Positions 55,295 through 64,000 of a DNA stretch of 64,000 nt are shown piece by piece; position 1 is the first letter of the stretch, and every line of letters starts with the position of its first letter. A program made the position numbers and the translations under genes. The DNA comes from Paludisphaera soli (GTDB taxonomy: Bacteria; Planctomycetota; Planctomycetia; Isosphaerales; Isosphaeraceae): assembly GCF_011064595.1 (NCBI RefSeq), contig NZ_JAALJI010000004.1, positions 186,001-250,000 of the forward strand, in the 5' to 3' direction. The notes under the pieces were generated by a model. That model saw only the letters and a list, made by a program, of their open reading frames with translations, did no database searches and was not told where the DNA came from.

Positions 55295-57250
55295 TTACTT
55301 GACGCCGAGGGCGACGCCGGCGGGCTTGGCGGCGAGGGTCTTCTCGAGCTGGCGCTCGACCTCGGACGCGGAGCGGAGGTTGCGGTTGACGACCTTGCCC
55401 TGGGCGTCGATCAGGAACATCGTCGGCAGCGAGATGATCCCGTATTCGACGGCGAGGCGGCCGTCGATGCCGTTGGGCTCGAAGATCTCGGGCCAGGTGA
55501 GGTTGTGCTCCTTGCGGAAGGCGTCGACCTTGGATTTTTCGTTGTCGAGGCAGACGCCGACGACCTGGAAGCCCTTGTCGCGGTTCTTCTCGGCGATCTT
55601 GATCAGGTCGGGCAGCTCGCGGCGGACCGACTGGCCGCCCCACGAGGCCCAGAATACGACGAGAACCGTCTTGCCCTGGAGCGAGGCGGTGTCGACGGCG
55701 GCCCCGTCGATCCCGGCGCCCGTGACGGCGAAGGACTTGCCCTCCAGGTCGAGCCGCCGGAGCGCCCCGGCGGCCTTCTTGCCGGCGGGGGTGTCCGGGA
55801 ACTCGTCGACGAGCTTCTTGTAGTCCTCGCGGGCCTTGTCCTCCTCGGCGTTGAACTCGTTGGAGCTGCCGAGCTGGAGCCAGACCTCCGAGGCCTCGTC
55901 GGACTTGGGGAAGAGCTTCAGGAAGGCTTCGAGGTCGCCCATCCACTTCTTCTGGTTGGTGACGTAGTTGCCGTTGGGCTCCTCGTTGCGCATGACGAAG
56001 TCGGCGCCGATCAGCCGGTAGGAGGCGTACGAGGCGAGCGCGCCGCCCCCCTTGATCACGGCCTCGAGCGCCTCGCGACCCTTGGGGTAGACGCCGGTCT
56101 GGTAGGCGGAGACCAAGCTGTCGACCGACTGCTTGTCGTAGCTGAGCTTCTCCTCGGGGTCCGAGGCGGCGTCGGCGACGGCCTTGAGGAGGGGGATCCG
56201 CTTGAGGTGGAACTGGGCGATCTCACGCTTGTCGCCGCTGTCGAGGGCGGCGTTGTTGGCCTTGTCGTACTCGGCCAGGGCGCGGAGGGCGGCCTCCATC
56301 GCCTCGTCGTGCGCGCCCCCGGCGGGGCCGCCGACCGTCTCATACAGCGAGGAGCGGATGCCCGCCGCGGCGGCGACCACCGGCTTCTCGGGGTCGACCG
56401 AGCGCGGCAGCTCGACGAACTTCCAGACCTCGCCGAGCTGGATCATCTCGGGGACCTGGAGCATCGAGAGCTTCGCGCTCGGGGCTCCGGCGGCGGCCGG
56501 CGCGCTCGTGAAGATCATGGCGTTCTCGTAGAGGACCAGGTCCTTGGCGACCCCCGCCTCGGGGTCGGCGGGGATCGCGTGCGGCATCGCGCCGTCGAAC
56601 CGGTTCCAGGCGAGCTTCTCGCCCCCGGCCTTGAGCGCGGCGACGAGGCCGGCGATCTGGTCGTTCCGCTTCTCGGCCGAGGCCGAGACCTTGGCGACGA
56701 CCGCCTTGGGCAGGCCGGCGGCGGTCAGCTCGTCGGGCGTGGCGACCAGCGTGTCGACCAGGGCGGCGTCGCCGGCGGCGAGGGCCTGCACGGCGACCTT
56801 GGTGGCTTCCTCGGCCGAGAGCCGCTTCCAGCCGACGATCTTGTTCCCCTGGACCACGGCGATCCGGGTGCCCCCGGTGTTCATCCAGCGGCACTCGTCG
56901 AGGCGGCGGTCGCCGTCGACGTCGCTCTCGCGATAGACCTCGAAGCCGTCCTGGTAGTAGCTCCACTGGGTCAGGCTCTTGCCGCCGTTGGTGCTGATGA
57001 ACCGCCGCAGCAGCTTGCCCTGACTGTCGCGCAGGGCGTAGCCGACCGCGCGCTTCTGGGCGTCGGTCACCGTCTCGACCTTGCAGGCGTCGATCGCGGC
57101 CTGGTCGGCGGGCGTCTCGTAATCGACGCCGCTCTGCTGCGTCGGCTTGATCTCCAGCATCTTCTGCGGCGAGAGGTCGGCGGCGAGGGAGGCGGACGAC
57201 CCCGCCCCCAACCAGACCGCCAAGGCCGCCGCGTATCCGAGTCTCCGCAT
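55295..57250 (-). CDS. Exported protein with TlpA/redoxin-like domain lacking CXXC
   Basis: This 651-residue protein has a signal peptide (LGYAAALAVWLGAGSSASLAA), a helical middle region with tetratricopeptide-like character (FLKLFPKSDEASEVWLQLGS) and a C-terminal thioredoxin fold (residues about 495-645: GKTVLVVFWASWGGQS, GFQVVGVCLDNEKSKVDAF, GIISLPTMFLIDAQGKVVNRN). The fold keeps the cis-proline segment SLPTMFLID. At the active site both cysteines of WCxxC are replaced (WASWGGQS, near residue 535), so it should not be a disulfide reductase. The start is ATG 57250 with AAGGAGG upstream. Confidence 0.88.
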   Translation of the reverse strand: MRRLGYAAALAVWLGAGSSASLAADLSPQKMLEIKPTQQSGVDYETPADQAAIDACKVETVTDAQKRAVGYALRDSQGKLLRRFISTNGGKSLTQWSYYQDGFEVYRESDVDGDRRLDECRWMNTGGTRIAVVQGNKIVGWKRLSAEEATKVAVQALAAGDAALVDTLVATPDELTAAGLPKAVVAKVSASAEKRNDQIAGLVAALKAGGEKLAWNRFDGAMPHAIPADPEAGVAKDLVLYENAMIFTSAPAAAGAPSAKLSMLQVPEMIQLGEVWKFVELPRSVDPEKPVVAAAAGIRSSLYETVGGPAGGAHDEAMEAALRALAEYDKANNAALDSGDKREIAQFHLKRIPLLKAVADAASDPEEKLSYDKQSVDSLVSAYQTGVYPKGREALEAVIKGGGALASYASYRLIGADFVMRNEEPNGNYVTNQKKWMGDLEAFLKLFPKSDEASEVWLQLGSSNEFNAEEDKAREDYKKLVDEFPDTPAGKKAAGALRRLDLEGKSFAVTGAGIDGAAVDTASLQGKTVLVVFWASWGGQSVRRELPDLIKIAEKNRDKGFQVVGVCLDNEKSKVDAFRKEHNLTWPEIFEPNGIDGRLAVEYGIISLPTMFLIDAQGKVVNRNLRSASEVERQLEKTLAAKPAGVALGVK

Positions 57251-57437
57251 CAGTCCCTCCTTAATGCCGGCCGTCGAGATTCCTCCCGGCGACACCTCCT
57301 GTGCGCCCGCGTCCCGGATGGTCCTCGCGGATCCCCCGGGGCGCGCCGGCCCCCTGTTCGCGTTCTGCTGAGTTGACCCCAGCCGCCCGGTTTCGTCCAG
57401 AGCGACTTGGGGAAAACGCGGCACCGAATCCAGGGTG

Positions 57438-57482
57438 TTGACAGCTTTCAATGCGACTTGTACCATTGAACTAGAACAATGG
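57438..57482 (+). promoter_or_regulatory. Sigma-70 promoter with operator-like dyad before gntR gene
   Basis: TTGACA at 57438-57443 and TACCAT at 57461-57466 are spaced by exactly 17 bases. A dyad CCATTG-N8-CAATGG (57463-57468 / 57477-57482) covers the -10 box through the start codon at 57479. The predicted transcript would begin only about six bases before the ATG, so the mRNA is nearly leaderless. The dyad is a good candidate site for autorepression. Confidence 0.7.
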
Positions 57483-57907
57483 GGCAAGCGGCCGTGTTTG
57501 AACTCGACTCCGACGATCCGACGCCGCTCTACGCCCAGCTCGGGCGGGCGATCCGCACGGCGGTGGCGACGGGCCGGCTGAAGGCCGGGGACCGGCTGCC
57601 GACGGTCCGCCAGATGGCGGTGGACCTCCGGGTGAACGCCAACACCGTGGCCCGGGTCTACGCGGAGCTGGAGCGGTCGGGGGTCCTGGCGACCCGTCGC
57701 GGCGTGGGGACGTTCGTGACGTCCTCCGGCGTCGGGGCGGCGGGCCGCCCGGGCCTGGAGAGGCGACTCCTCGCGCTCGGGGATCGCTTCCTGGCCGAGG
57801 CTCAGGCCCTGGGGTTCTCGGCCCGCGAGGCGATCGCGGCGCTCGAAGCGAGAGTCTCCTCGGAGGGGGGCGGCCATGCCGATCAACCGGACGAACGTCG
57901 ACCTTAA
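57479..57907 (+). CDS. GntR family transcriptional regulator, YtrA type
   Basis: This 142-residue regulator has an N-terminal winged helix (PLYAQLGRAIRTAVATGRLK, GDRLPTVRQMAVDLRVNANTVARVYAELERSGVL, RRGVGTFV) and a short helical C-terminus (ALEARVSS). That size fits the YtrA subfamily, which has a small dimerisation tail and no large ligand domain. Members usually repress adjacent membrane-protein genes. Here the gene overlaps the slipin gene by 32 bases, so it probably controls an operon including itself. No Shine-Dalgarno is visible, in keeping with a near-leaderless mRNA. Confidence 0.9.
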   Translation: MGQAAVFELDSDDPTPLYAQLGRAIRTAVATGRLKAGDRLPTVRQMAVDLRVNANTVARVYAELERSGVLATRRGVGTFVTSSGVGAAGRPGLERRLLALGDRFLAEAQALGFSAREAIAALEARVSSEGGGHADQPDERRP

Positions 57908-58841
57908 GAACATCCAGATCCGACTCGAGGCGCCGAACATGAACGGGCTGAACTTCATCGGGTTCCTGCTCTTCCTCGCGAGCGTCGCCGCCGGCGTCGG
58001 TGCGGCCTTCCTGACGGGACGGTCCTGGCTCATCGTCCCGGGCGTGGTCCTGGGGGCGATCATCGCGGGTTCGCCGCGGATCGCCCAGCAGTGGGAGCGC
58101 GGCATCGTCCTGCGGCTGGGGCGGTATGCGGGCCTGCGGGGGCCGGGGCTGTTCTGGGTCGTCCCGTTCTTCGAGCGGATCTCGGCCTGGATCGACCAGC
58201 GGACGATCACCACCAGCTTCGCCGCCGAGCAGACGCTCACCTCGGACACCGTCCCGGTCAACGTGGACGCCGTCCTCTTTTGGATGGTCTACGACCCGGA
58301 GAAGGCGGCGCTCGAGGTCCAGGACTACCGCGAGGCCGTCTCGTGGGCCGCGCAGACGGCCCTCCGCGACATCATCGGCCGCACGCCGCTGACGGTCCTC
58401 CTCAAGGGCCGCGAGCAGATCGAGGCCGACCTCCAGAAGCTGATCGACGAGCGCTCCAACCCCTGGGGCGTCACCGTGCAATCGGTCGAGATGCGCGACG
58501 TGATCATCCCCGAGTCGCTCCAGGACGCCATGTCGCGCGAGGCCCAGGCCGCCCGCGAGAAGGAGGCACGGATCATCCTCGGCCAGGCCGAGGTCGAGAT
58601 CGCCCACCTCTTCCACGAGGCCGCGAGGCACTACGAGGGGAACCCCACCGCCCTCCACCTGCGGGCGATGAACATCCTCTACGAGGGCCTGAAGGAGAAG
58701 GGCGCGCTGATGCTCGTCCCCAGCACGGCCGTCGAGTCGATGGGCCTGGGCGGCATGCTCGGCGCGGCGGCCCTCCGGCAGCAGACCCTCAGCATGAACG
58801 AGAACGCTCCGACCTCGCCGGCGAACGGCCCCGTCGTATAA
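57876..58841 (+). CDS. Slipin (SPFH/band 7 membrane protein)
   Basis: This 321-residue stomatin-like protein has two N-terminal hydrophobic segments (FIGFLLFLASVAAGVGAAFL and SWLIVPGVVLGAIIAG), then a band 7 domain (QWERGIVLRLGRYAGLRGPGL, then TSDTVPVNVDAVLFWMV). A C-terminal helix has the slipin signature EREAQAAREKEAR-like (SREAQAAREKEARIILGQAE). Slipins form oligomeric scaffolds in membrane microdomains. In other bacteria the partner is often an NfeD protein, absent here. It is translationally linked to the GntR gene. Confidence 0.9.
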   Translation: MPINRTNVDLKNIQIRLEAPNMNGLNFIGFLLFLASVAAGVGAAFLTGRSWLIVPGVVLGAIIAGSPRIAQQWERGIVLRLGRYAGLRGPGLFWVVPFFERISAWIDQRTITTSFAAEQTLTSDTVPVNVDAVLFWMVYDPEKAALEVQDYREAVSWAAQTALRDIIGRTPLTVLLKGREQIEADLQKLIDERSNPWGVTVQSVEMRDVIIPESLQDAMSREAQAAREKEARIILGQAEVEIAHLFHEAARHYEGNPTALHLRAMNILYEGLKEKGALMLVPSTAVESMGLGGMLGAAALRQQTLSMNENAPTSPANGPVV

Positions 58842-58902
58842 TGGCCCTTCGGCCGTCGGCGTCCCGACGGTCGTCCCGGCACGACACGACGAGAGGCCGC
58901 CG

Positions 58903-60003
58903 ATGGGCTCGATCCGCCGTCCCAGTACCCCGCTTCTGCTCCTCACGACCGCCTGGGCGATCGCCCTCCCCGCGAGGGCCCAGGCCCCGCCGGACTACCC
59001 GGACCACGCGAACCTGTTGGTCGTCCGGGACGCGAGAGGCGTTCAGCGGCCGGTGGAAGACGTGGCCGACTGGGAGGTCCGTCGCGGCCACATCCTGGCG
59101 CATCTGCAGGAAGTCATGGGGCCCCTGCCGGGCCCCGAGAAGCTCGTCCCGCTCGACTGGAAGGTCACGGCCGAGTTCCCGGGAGAGGGCTACGTCCGCA
59201 AGCGGGTCGAGTTCCAGGCCGAGCCCGGCGACCGCGTCCCCGCCTGGCTGCTCATCCCCGACGCCCCCGAGGGTGACGCGGCTCCGAAGCGCCCGGCGGT
59301 GCTCGCCCTCCATCAGACGGTGGCGATCGGCAAGGACGAGCCGGCCGGCCTGGGGGGCAATCCCGACCTCTGGTACGCCCGCGAGCTGGCCCGGCGGGGC
59401 TACGTCGCGATCGTCCCGGACTATCCCAACTTCGGCGAGTACCGTCGCGACGTCTACAAGATGGGCTACGCCAGCGCCTCGATGAAGGCGATCTGGAACA
59501 ACAAGCGGGCGGTCGACCTGCTCGCCTCGCTCCCCGAGGTCGACCCCGAGCGGATCGGCGTGATCGGCCATTCGCTGGGGGGGCACAACGCCATCTTCAC
59601 GGCCCTGTTCGAGCCCCGGCTGAAGGCGGTGGTCACGTCGTGCGGGTTCAACGCCTTCCCTTACTACTACAAGGGGGACGTGGCCGGCTGGTCGCACAAG
59701 GGCTACATGCCCCGGCTTCGCGAGGTCTACGGCCTGGACCTGGCGAAGATCCCGTTCGACTTCCCCGAGCTGATCGGCGCGCTGGCCCCCCGGCCGTTCT
59801 TCACCTGCTCGCCGCTGCGCGACGCCAACTTCGAGGTCGACGGCGTCCGCGCCTGCCTCCGCGCGGCCCGGCCGATTTACGCCCTCTACCGCGCCGAGGA
59901 CGACCTCGTCGCCGAGTTCCCGGACGCGGAGCACTCCTTCGAGCGCGGCACCCGGATGAAGGCGTACGAGTTCCTCGATGAGCACCTGAAGGCCGCGCGC
60001 TGA
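58903..60003 (+). CDS. Exported alpha/beta hydrolase (paralogue of the 15788 gene)
   Basis: This 366-residue esterase-like hydrolase has a signal peptide (LLLLTTAWAIALPARA), then a conserved leader (ANLLVVRDARGV) and the hydrolase fold: VLALHQTVAIG, the nucleophile elbow GHSLGGH, VVTSCGFNAFPYYYKGD and a histidine in AEHSFERG. It closely parallels the hydrolase at 15788, including the N-terminal segment that is out of frame there. It is presumably a periplasmic ester or glycoside-linked ester hydrolase; the substrate is unknown. It lies downstream of the slipin, 61 bases after its stop, and may share its transcript. Confidence 0.88.
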   Translation: MGSIRRPSTPLLLLTTAWAIALPARAQAPPDYPDHANLLVVRDARGVQRPVEDVADWEVRRGHILAHLQEVMGPLPGPEKLVPLDWKVTAEFPGEGYVRKRVEFQAEPGDRVPAWLLIPDAPEGDAAPKRPAVLALHQTVAIGKDEPAGLGGNPDLWYARELARRGYVAIVPDYPNFGEYRRDVYKMGYASASMKAIWNNKRAVDLLASLPEVDPERIGVIGHSLGGHNAIFTALFEPRLKAVVTSCGFNAFPYYYKGDVAGWSHKGYMPRLREVYGLDLAKIPFDFPELIGALAPRPFFTCSPLRDANFEVDGVRACLRAARPIYALYRAEDDLVAEFPDAEHSFERGTRMKAYEFLDEHLKAAR

Positions 60004-60028
60004 GGCGCACGGCCCTCGGGGCGGTCGA

Positions 60029-60493
60029 TCAGTCGGTCAGATCGAAGTTGATGCCGCTCGCCCCCCCCTCGGGGACCTCGGCCTTGAGCTGCGAGGTCTC
60101 GGGCGAGAAGTAGCGGCGGGGGATGAGCGGCTCGCCCGTCCCCTGCATGTCCTCCTCCATCACGGCCCGGGCCTTCTTGCCGGTCGGCGGGGCCTTGTCC
60201 TCGCCTCGCGAGACGACGGAGACGAGGTAGGGCCCGGCGTAGGCGCCGTCGCCCAGGTCGAAGGTGCCGAGGCCGTAGTTGCCGTCGGGGTCCAGGGCCC
60301 CGTCGGCGGCGCGGCCCCCCTTCTCCGGGGTGAAGAAGACCTGGCCCTTCGACACCGGCTGGCCTTTATAGGTGATCCGGCCGGTGACCTTCACCAGGCC
60401 GGGCTCGCCGCCGCAGCCGGCCAGCCCGGGCGCGATCGCCAGGGCCAGGCCGGCCGTCGCGGCCGTCAGCAGCTTCTTATTCAGGACGCGCAT
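60029..60493 (-). CDS. Lipoprotein partner of DUF1559 protein
   Basis: This 154-residue lipoprotein has the lipobox LAGC (lipidation at Cys27) and a carboxypeptidase-regulatory-like beta domain (VKVTGRITYKGQPVSKGQVFF; AYAGPYLVSVVSRGED). It is similar in layout to the lipoprotein at 24082. It lies 35 bases downstream of the DUF1559 gene on the same strand and is probably co-transcribed. The start is ATG 60493. Confidence 0.85.
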   Translation of the reverse strand: MRVLNKKLLTAATAGLALAIAPGLAGCGGEPGLVKVTGRITYKGQPVSKGQVFFTPEKGGRAADGALDPDGNYGLGTFDLGDGAYAGPYLVSVVSRGEDKAPPTGKKARAVMEEDMQGTGEPLIPRRYFSPETSQLKAEVPEGGASGINFDLTD

Positions 60494-60528
60494 GGGGTCG
60501 CTTCTCCAACCGGCCGCGACGGGGCGGA

Positions 60529-61599
60529 TCAATAGGCGTCGGAGCTGATGACCTCGCCGCCGCGACGGCTGCCGAGCGCGTTGTAGGTGCGCTGGTCGAC
60601 CGTCTGCTTGACGTAGCGGACCGAGCCGTCGGCCATGCCGAAGTTGGCGCCGCCGGGGTGGAAGCTGGAGAAGCCGCGCCCGGACCAGCTGTTGGCGTTG
60701 GCGTAGGTCGGGTCGCGCAGGCACTTCTGGAGCGTCCAGTTCATCGGCAGGCAGGTCCCGTTGGTGGCCCCGGTGCTGGTGTACCAGACCGCGCTGGCGG
60801 AGCGGACGACCGAGGCCACCTCGCCCAGCGCGAAGGTGTTGCTGAGCCCGTCGCTGACCGAGGCCATCGTCACCGCGCCCGAGAGGCTGCGGTAGTCGAA
60901 AAGGCCGCGGTGGTTCGGCCCCGAGCCGTAGGCGCCCGTAGGGGTCTGGCAGTCGGCCGTCGGCGTCTCGGCCGCCGAGCCCGAGGCGTTGCAGCCGCCG
61001 CAGCCGTAGCGCAGGCCCGAGCCGGCCGTGTCGTAGGGGTTCGCCGGGTTGTTGTTGTAGCCGTCGCCGAAGCTCCCCGTGTAGTTGTTGAGCATCCCGT
61101 TCTGGCGATTGGTCGCCGGGTTGTCGCGCGTGGAGTCGCCGCCGAAGCAGGCGACGCCCGGCGTGGTCCGATCGTCGTTGAGCCGCCCCGTGTTCGGGTC
61201 GCTCGGGCAGAAGAACGAGGCGATGACGATGCGGCGGACCGTCGACATCGACGAGCAGTCGCAGCTGTCCAGGAAGTTGATCGCGTTGTACAGCGAGGTC
61301 TGCTCCAGCTGCGGCAGGATCATCGGGATCCACCCCCAGCCCTTGCCGCCGGTGCCGAAGCCGCCGACGTAGGGGTAGCTCCCCACCACGTCCACGTAGT
61401 TGTGCAGGGCGAGGTTGATCTGCTTCAGGTTGTTCGTGCACTGCATCCGTCGGGCCGCCTCGCGCGCCGACTGCACCGCCGGCAGCAGGAGCGCGATCAG
61501 CACCGCGATGATCGCGATGACCACGAGAAGCTCGATGAGGGTGAAGCCGCGACGGGACTCCCCCGCGGGATCCTCCGAGATCCGATTCCAGCGAACCAT
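60529..61599 (-). CDS. DUF1559 pseudopilin-like protein (copy 3)
   Basis: This 356-residue protein has the prepilin leader [18 protein letters not shown], then [20 protein letters not shown] and [18 protein letters not shown]. The DUF1559 body contains several cysteines ([16 protein letters not shown]) and the terminal motif [20 protein letters not shown]. Its start is well supported by GGAGG seven bases before ATG 61599. It is upstream of its lipoprotein partner, the reverse of the order at 24.1 kb. Confidence 0.93.
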   Translation of the reverse strand: MVRWNRISEDPAGESRRGFTLIELLVVIAIIAVLIALLLPAVQSAREAARRMQCTNNLKQINLALHNYVDVVGSYPYVGGFGTGGKGWGWIPMILPQLEQTSLYNAINFLDSCDCSSMSTVRRIVIASFFCPSDPNTGRLNDDRTTPGVACFGGDSTRDNPATNRQNGMLNNYTGSFGDGYNNNPANPYDTAGSGLRYGCGGCNASGSAAETPTADCQTPTGAYGSGPNHRGLFDYRSLSGAVTMASVSDGLSNTFALGEVASVVRSASAVWYTSTGATNGTCLPMNWTLQKCLRDPTYANANSWSGRGFSSFHPGGANFGMADGSVRYVKQTVDQRTYNALGSRRGGEVISSDAY

Positions 61600-61832
61600 G
61601 CGAATCCTCCACGGCGACCGGGACGAGATGGGATGAAGGTCCGAGCAGACCGACGCGCGAGAACCGCACGTCGAGGGCGAAGGGGCCGGCTCGCATGATC
61701 GCGAGACCGCCTGGTGGTCGCCTAACTTCGTAGCCGATACATCGCCCGTATGCAAGCATTGAATTCATGGAATCTTCACGATCCCGGCGATGGGCGTTCC
61801 GGTCGTGCCGATGGCTCGCCCCGGCCGACGCG

Positions 61833-62981
61833 TCAGCTCGGATCGCCGACCCGGAACTCGGTCGTGGGCGACTTGATTCCGGGGAAAGACGAGCGGACGA
61901 TCCAGCCCCCCTTGCGGCCTTCGAGGCCGAACGGCCCGTCGCCGAACGGGTCGCGCAGGGCCCGGAACGCCGCCTCACCGTCCCGGACGAGGACCAGCCC
62001 GGCGCGGAGCAATGCGCGATTGAGGACCGCCCGGTCGACGGCGTCGCAAAACGAGCGGGCGCTCGCGACGAGCCCGACCGGAATCGGGTCGGTCCCGCGG
62101 CGAGTCCGGGCGAACTCCTCGATCGCCGCGTCCAGCTCGGGGCGGGGGAGGTCCAGTCGTCGTCCCAGCTCCGCGAAGCCCGGGGTCGTTGCGTCCAGGT
62201 GGACGAGCAGCCGGTCTCGGTGCCCGCCCGTCAGGACCTTCAGCGCCTCGACCTCGTCGTCGTCGCACCCCGTCCGTTCCCAGTCTTCCTCGACCAGGAT
62301 CGGCCCCGCCTTGGCGAGCCCCGCGCGGATCGCGTTCAGGATGAACCGCGATTCGGGACCGATCATCGCCGAGGCCGGCGCGACCGGGGGCAGGGCGTCG
62401 AGCCGACGGGCCAGCGAGTCGAGTGCCGCGCGGTCCAGCAGCGGGAGGAGGCCGCCCAGGGTCTGGAGCGTCGCCATCTCGTCGGCGCACTCGAAGAGCC
62501 GCCCGATCATCGGCGCGTCCGCCCCTGTCCGCCGCGCGAAGCTCAGGGCGGCGAAGGCGTCGTCGAGCGCCTCCTCGAACCGCCCCGCCTCGGCGTGCCG
62601 CCGCGCCGCGAGGCAGGCGAGCCGGGTGAGGTGGCGGTTGCTTATCCGAAATCGGTCGCGGTCGATGATCTCGGGTGGCATCGCCTCGTCGCCCCACCGG
62701 CAGGCGTCGATCCTCGCCGCCTCGCGGAGGGCCGCCAGCGCCGGGCGGGCCTGGTCGATCCAGCGGTCGACTTCCGTGCCCAGCCTCGATGACTCCAACG
62801 CCTCGCGCGCCTTCGCCCAGTCCCCCGGCGGCACGCGCTCCGCCCAGGCGAACGCTCGGCGATACACGACCGCCGCGTCGGGAGCCTCGGCCGCGGCCGC
62901 CTGCGTGAAAGCCCCGAGGCTCCGCAGCCGGCCGAGCAGGGGGGCGGACGCCAGCAGGCGGAGCAACTCGCGGCGAAGCAT
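61833..62981 (-). CDS. Alpha-helical protein, unknown function
   Basis: This 382-residue protein has a hydrophobic N-terminus (RELLRLLASAPLLGRLRSLG, perhaps a weak export signal) and is otherwise helical and Arg/Ala/Leu/Glu-rich. It has TPR-like segments (ARRHAEAGRFEEALDDAFAALS) and a C-terminal beta segment (GGWIVRSSFPGI). No family is recognised. The start is ATG 62981 with AGGAGG five bases upstream, which is strong support. It is divergent from the FAD oxidoreductase at 63169. Confidence 0.75.
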   Translation of the reverse strand: MLRRELLRLLASAPLLGRLRSLGAFTQAAAAEAPDAAVVYRRAFAWAERVPPGDWAKAREALESSRLGTEVDRWIDQARPALAALREAARIDACRWGDEAMPPEIIDRDRFRISNRHLTRLACLAARRHAEAGRFEEALDDAFAALSFARRTGADAPMIGRLFECADEMATLQTLGGLLPLLDRAALDSLARRLDALPPVAPASAMIGPESRFILNAIRAGLAKAGPILVEEDWERTGCDDDEVEALKVLTGGHRDRLLVHLDATTPGFAELGRRLDLPRPELDAAIEEFARTRRGTDPIPVGLVASARSFCDAVDRAVLNRALLRAGLVLVRDGEAAFRALRDPFGDGPFGLEGRKGGWIVRSSFPGIKSPTTEFRVGDPS

Positions 62982-63168
62982 GGCGACCTCCTCGATTCGA
63001 CCCGCTTCCTGGACCCGGAACCCGGCGGAGGGTTCGCGGCGGACCGACATCTTCGCCCGTCCGACGACCCGGTTCCAGGGGCCGCCCGACGGTTGCGGCC
63101 GCCTGGATTCGCGTGCATACTCGGCGGCGGTATGGCTGATCTCGATGCCTCGGCAGGTCGATGAAATC

Positions 63169-64000
63169 ATGAAGAACCGCTCAAGCTTGCTCGCGGCCTG
63201 GATCGTCGGGCTCCTTACACTCCACGTCCCGTCGCCCGCACGAGGTGCCGACGCTACCCACGACGTCGTCATCGTCGGCGCGACGCCCGGCGGGATCATG
63301 GCCGGGGTCGCGGCGGCGCGGGCCGGGCGGTCGGCGGTCATTTTGGAGCGCGGGGAGCACGTCGGCGGGCTGCCGGCGAACGGCCTGGGGGCGACCGACA
63401 TCGGCACCCGAGGCGCGACCGGGGGCCTGTTCCTGGAGTTCGTCGGCCGGGTGAAGCGGCACTACGTCGAGACTTACGGGGCCGACTCGAAGCAGGTCCG
63501 CGAGTGCTCCGACGGCTACCACTTCGAGCCCCGCGTGGCCGAGGCGGTGTTCGAACAGATGCTGGCCGAGCACCTGGATCGGCTGACCGTCGTCCGCAAT
63601 CGCCAGTTCGACGCCGATCCGGAGAACGTCGACCTGGAGGACGGCCGGCTCGTCGCGATCCGGGTCCGCGATCGGAAGACCGGCGCCGTCGAGACCTACC
63701 GGGCGCAGGTCTTCGTCGACGCCACCTATGAAGGAGACCTCGCGGCGGCGGCCGGCTGCGAGTACCGCGTCGGTCGCGAGGGGCGCGAGGAGTTCGGCGA
63801 GGCGATGGCCGGCCGGCTCTACAAGCCCTGGGGGGGCCAGCCCGCCGCCGGCTCGACCGGCCAGGCCGACAACGCCATCCAGGCCTTCAATTACCGGCTC
63901 TGCCTGACGAAGGACCCCGAGGATCGGCTTGAGACGCCCCGGCCCGCGACCTACGACCGCGCCGAGTACCTCTCGCTGGCCGACGATATCCGCGAGGGCC
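63169..64000 (+). CDS. FAD-dependent oxidoreductase, 3' end cut by window
   Basis: The visible 277 residues start with a signal peptide (NRSSLLAAWIVGLLTLHVPS). They continue with the FAD-binding motif DVVIVGATPGGIMAGVAAA and the LERGEHVGGLPANGLGATD segment, strikingly like the oxidoreductase at 13680 (HLGGLTTGGLGATD). Both share FEPRVAEAVFEQM-like (FEPHVAEAIL) and VDATYEGDLAAAA-like segments (LDTMYEGDLMAAA). The frame is open to the window end. The start is taken as ATG 63169, which sets the signal peptide at the N-terminus; an in-frame ATG at 63145 is possible. Confidence 0.88.
   Translation, partial: MKNRSSLLAAWIVGLLTLHVPSPARGADATHDVVIVGATPGGIMAGVAAARAGRSAVILERGEHVGGLPANGLGATDIGTRGATGGLFLEFVGRVKRHYVETYGADSKQVRECSDGYHFEPRVAEAVFEQMLAEHLDRLTVVRNRQFDADPENVDLEDGRLVAIRVRDRKTGAVETYRAQVFVDATYEGDLAAAAGCEYRVGREGREEFGEAMAGRLYKPWGGQPAAGSTGQADNAIQAFNYRLCLTKDPEDRLETPRPATYDRAEYLSLADDIREG

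Overview
The window is very GC-rich (about 70%) bacterial chromosome and reads as a planctomycete, most likely family Isosphaeraceae (Paludisphaera, Singulisphaera or Aquisphaera-like). The evidence is the gene repertoire: three DUF1559 pseudopilin-like proteins, two with partner lipoproteins; an ECF sigma factor overlapping a WD40-type Ser/Thr kinase; Tat-exported Gfo/Idh/MocA oxidoreductases; a sulfatase; a YncE-phosphoesterase; a PEP-CTERM-type protein; and a cytochrome c/copper-monooxygenase fusion. The genus is an inference from gene content only. No tRNA, rRNA, CRISPR array, intact insertion sequence or phage gene was found.

Layout. 1-7.8 kb (+): the 3' part of priA, a PEP-CTERM protein, then the sigma factor and its overlapping 1360-residue kinase. 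7.9-11.3 kb (-): Gfo/Idh oxidoreductase, a small membrane protein and pyruvate kinase. 11.7-20.6 kb: a large unknown protein (+), then a minus-strand block with an FAD oxidoreductase carrying a golvesin-like C-terminus, an alpha/beta hydrolase whose 5' end is out of frame, a YncE-phosphoesterase and a DUF1559 protein. 20.9-28.6 kb: a second Gfo/Idh protein, a GlsB-like membrane protein, trpS, a lipoprotein/DUF1559 pair, a secreted unknown, a sulfatase and a small PsbP/DcrB-like protein. 28.6-36 kb: a transposase remnant, a patatin-like phospholipase, an octapeptide-repeat protein, a predicted outer-membrane barrel and a TPR protein.

35.9-42.2 kb holds a hydrolase coupled to comEC, an NTF2-like protein, the cytochrome/monooxygenase fusion and a small secreted protein. 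42.3-49.5 kb (-) is a compact housekeeping run: aroF, tpiA, secG, yicC, gmk, rpoZ, ftsK and a DUF1648 protein, several overlapping by 4 bases. 49.9-57.3 kb has an unknown secreted protein, a MITE/REP-like inverted repeat, a coupled DUF2339/DUF3999 pair, two copies of an AT-richer ~100-bp repeat and a thioredoxin-fold protein lacking its CXXC cysteines. 57.4-64 kb has a GntR regulator with a near-leaderless promoter, a slipin, a second alpha/beta hydrolase, a lipoprotein/DUF1559 pair, an unknown protein and a second FAD oxidoreductase running off the end.

Most of the window is ordinary planctomycete housekeeping and secretome content. I did not find a convincing new multi-gene system. The observations most worth following are the hydrolase reading frame broken at a four-copy GGCGG repeat, the two non-coding repeat types, and the cysteine-less thioredoxin-fold protein.
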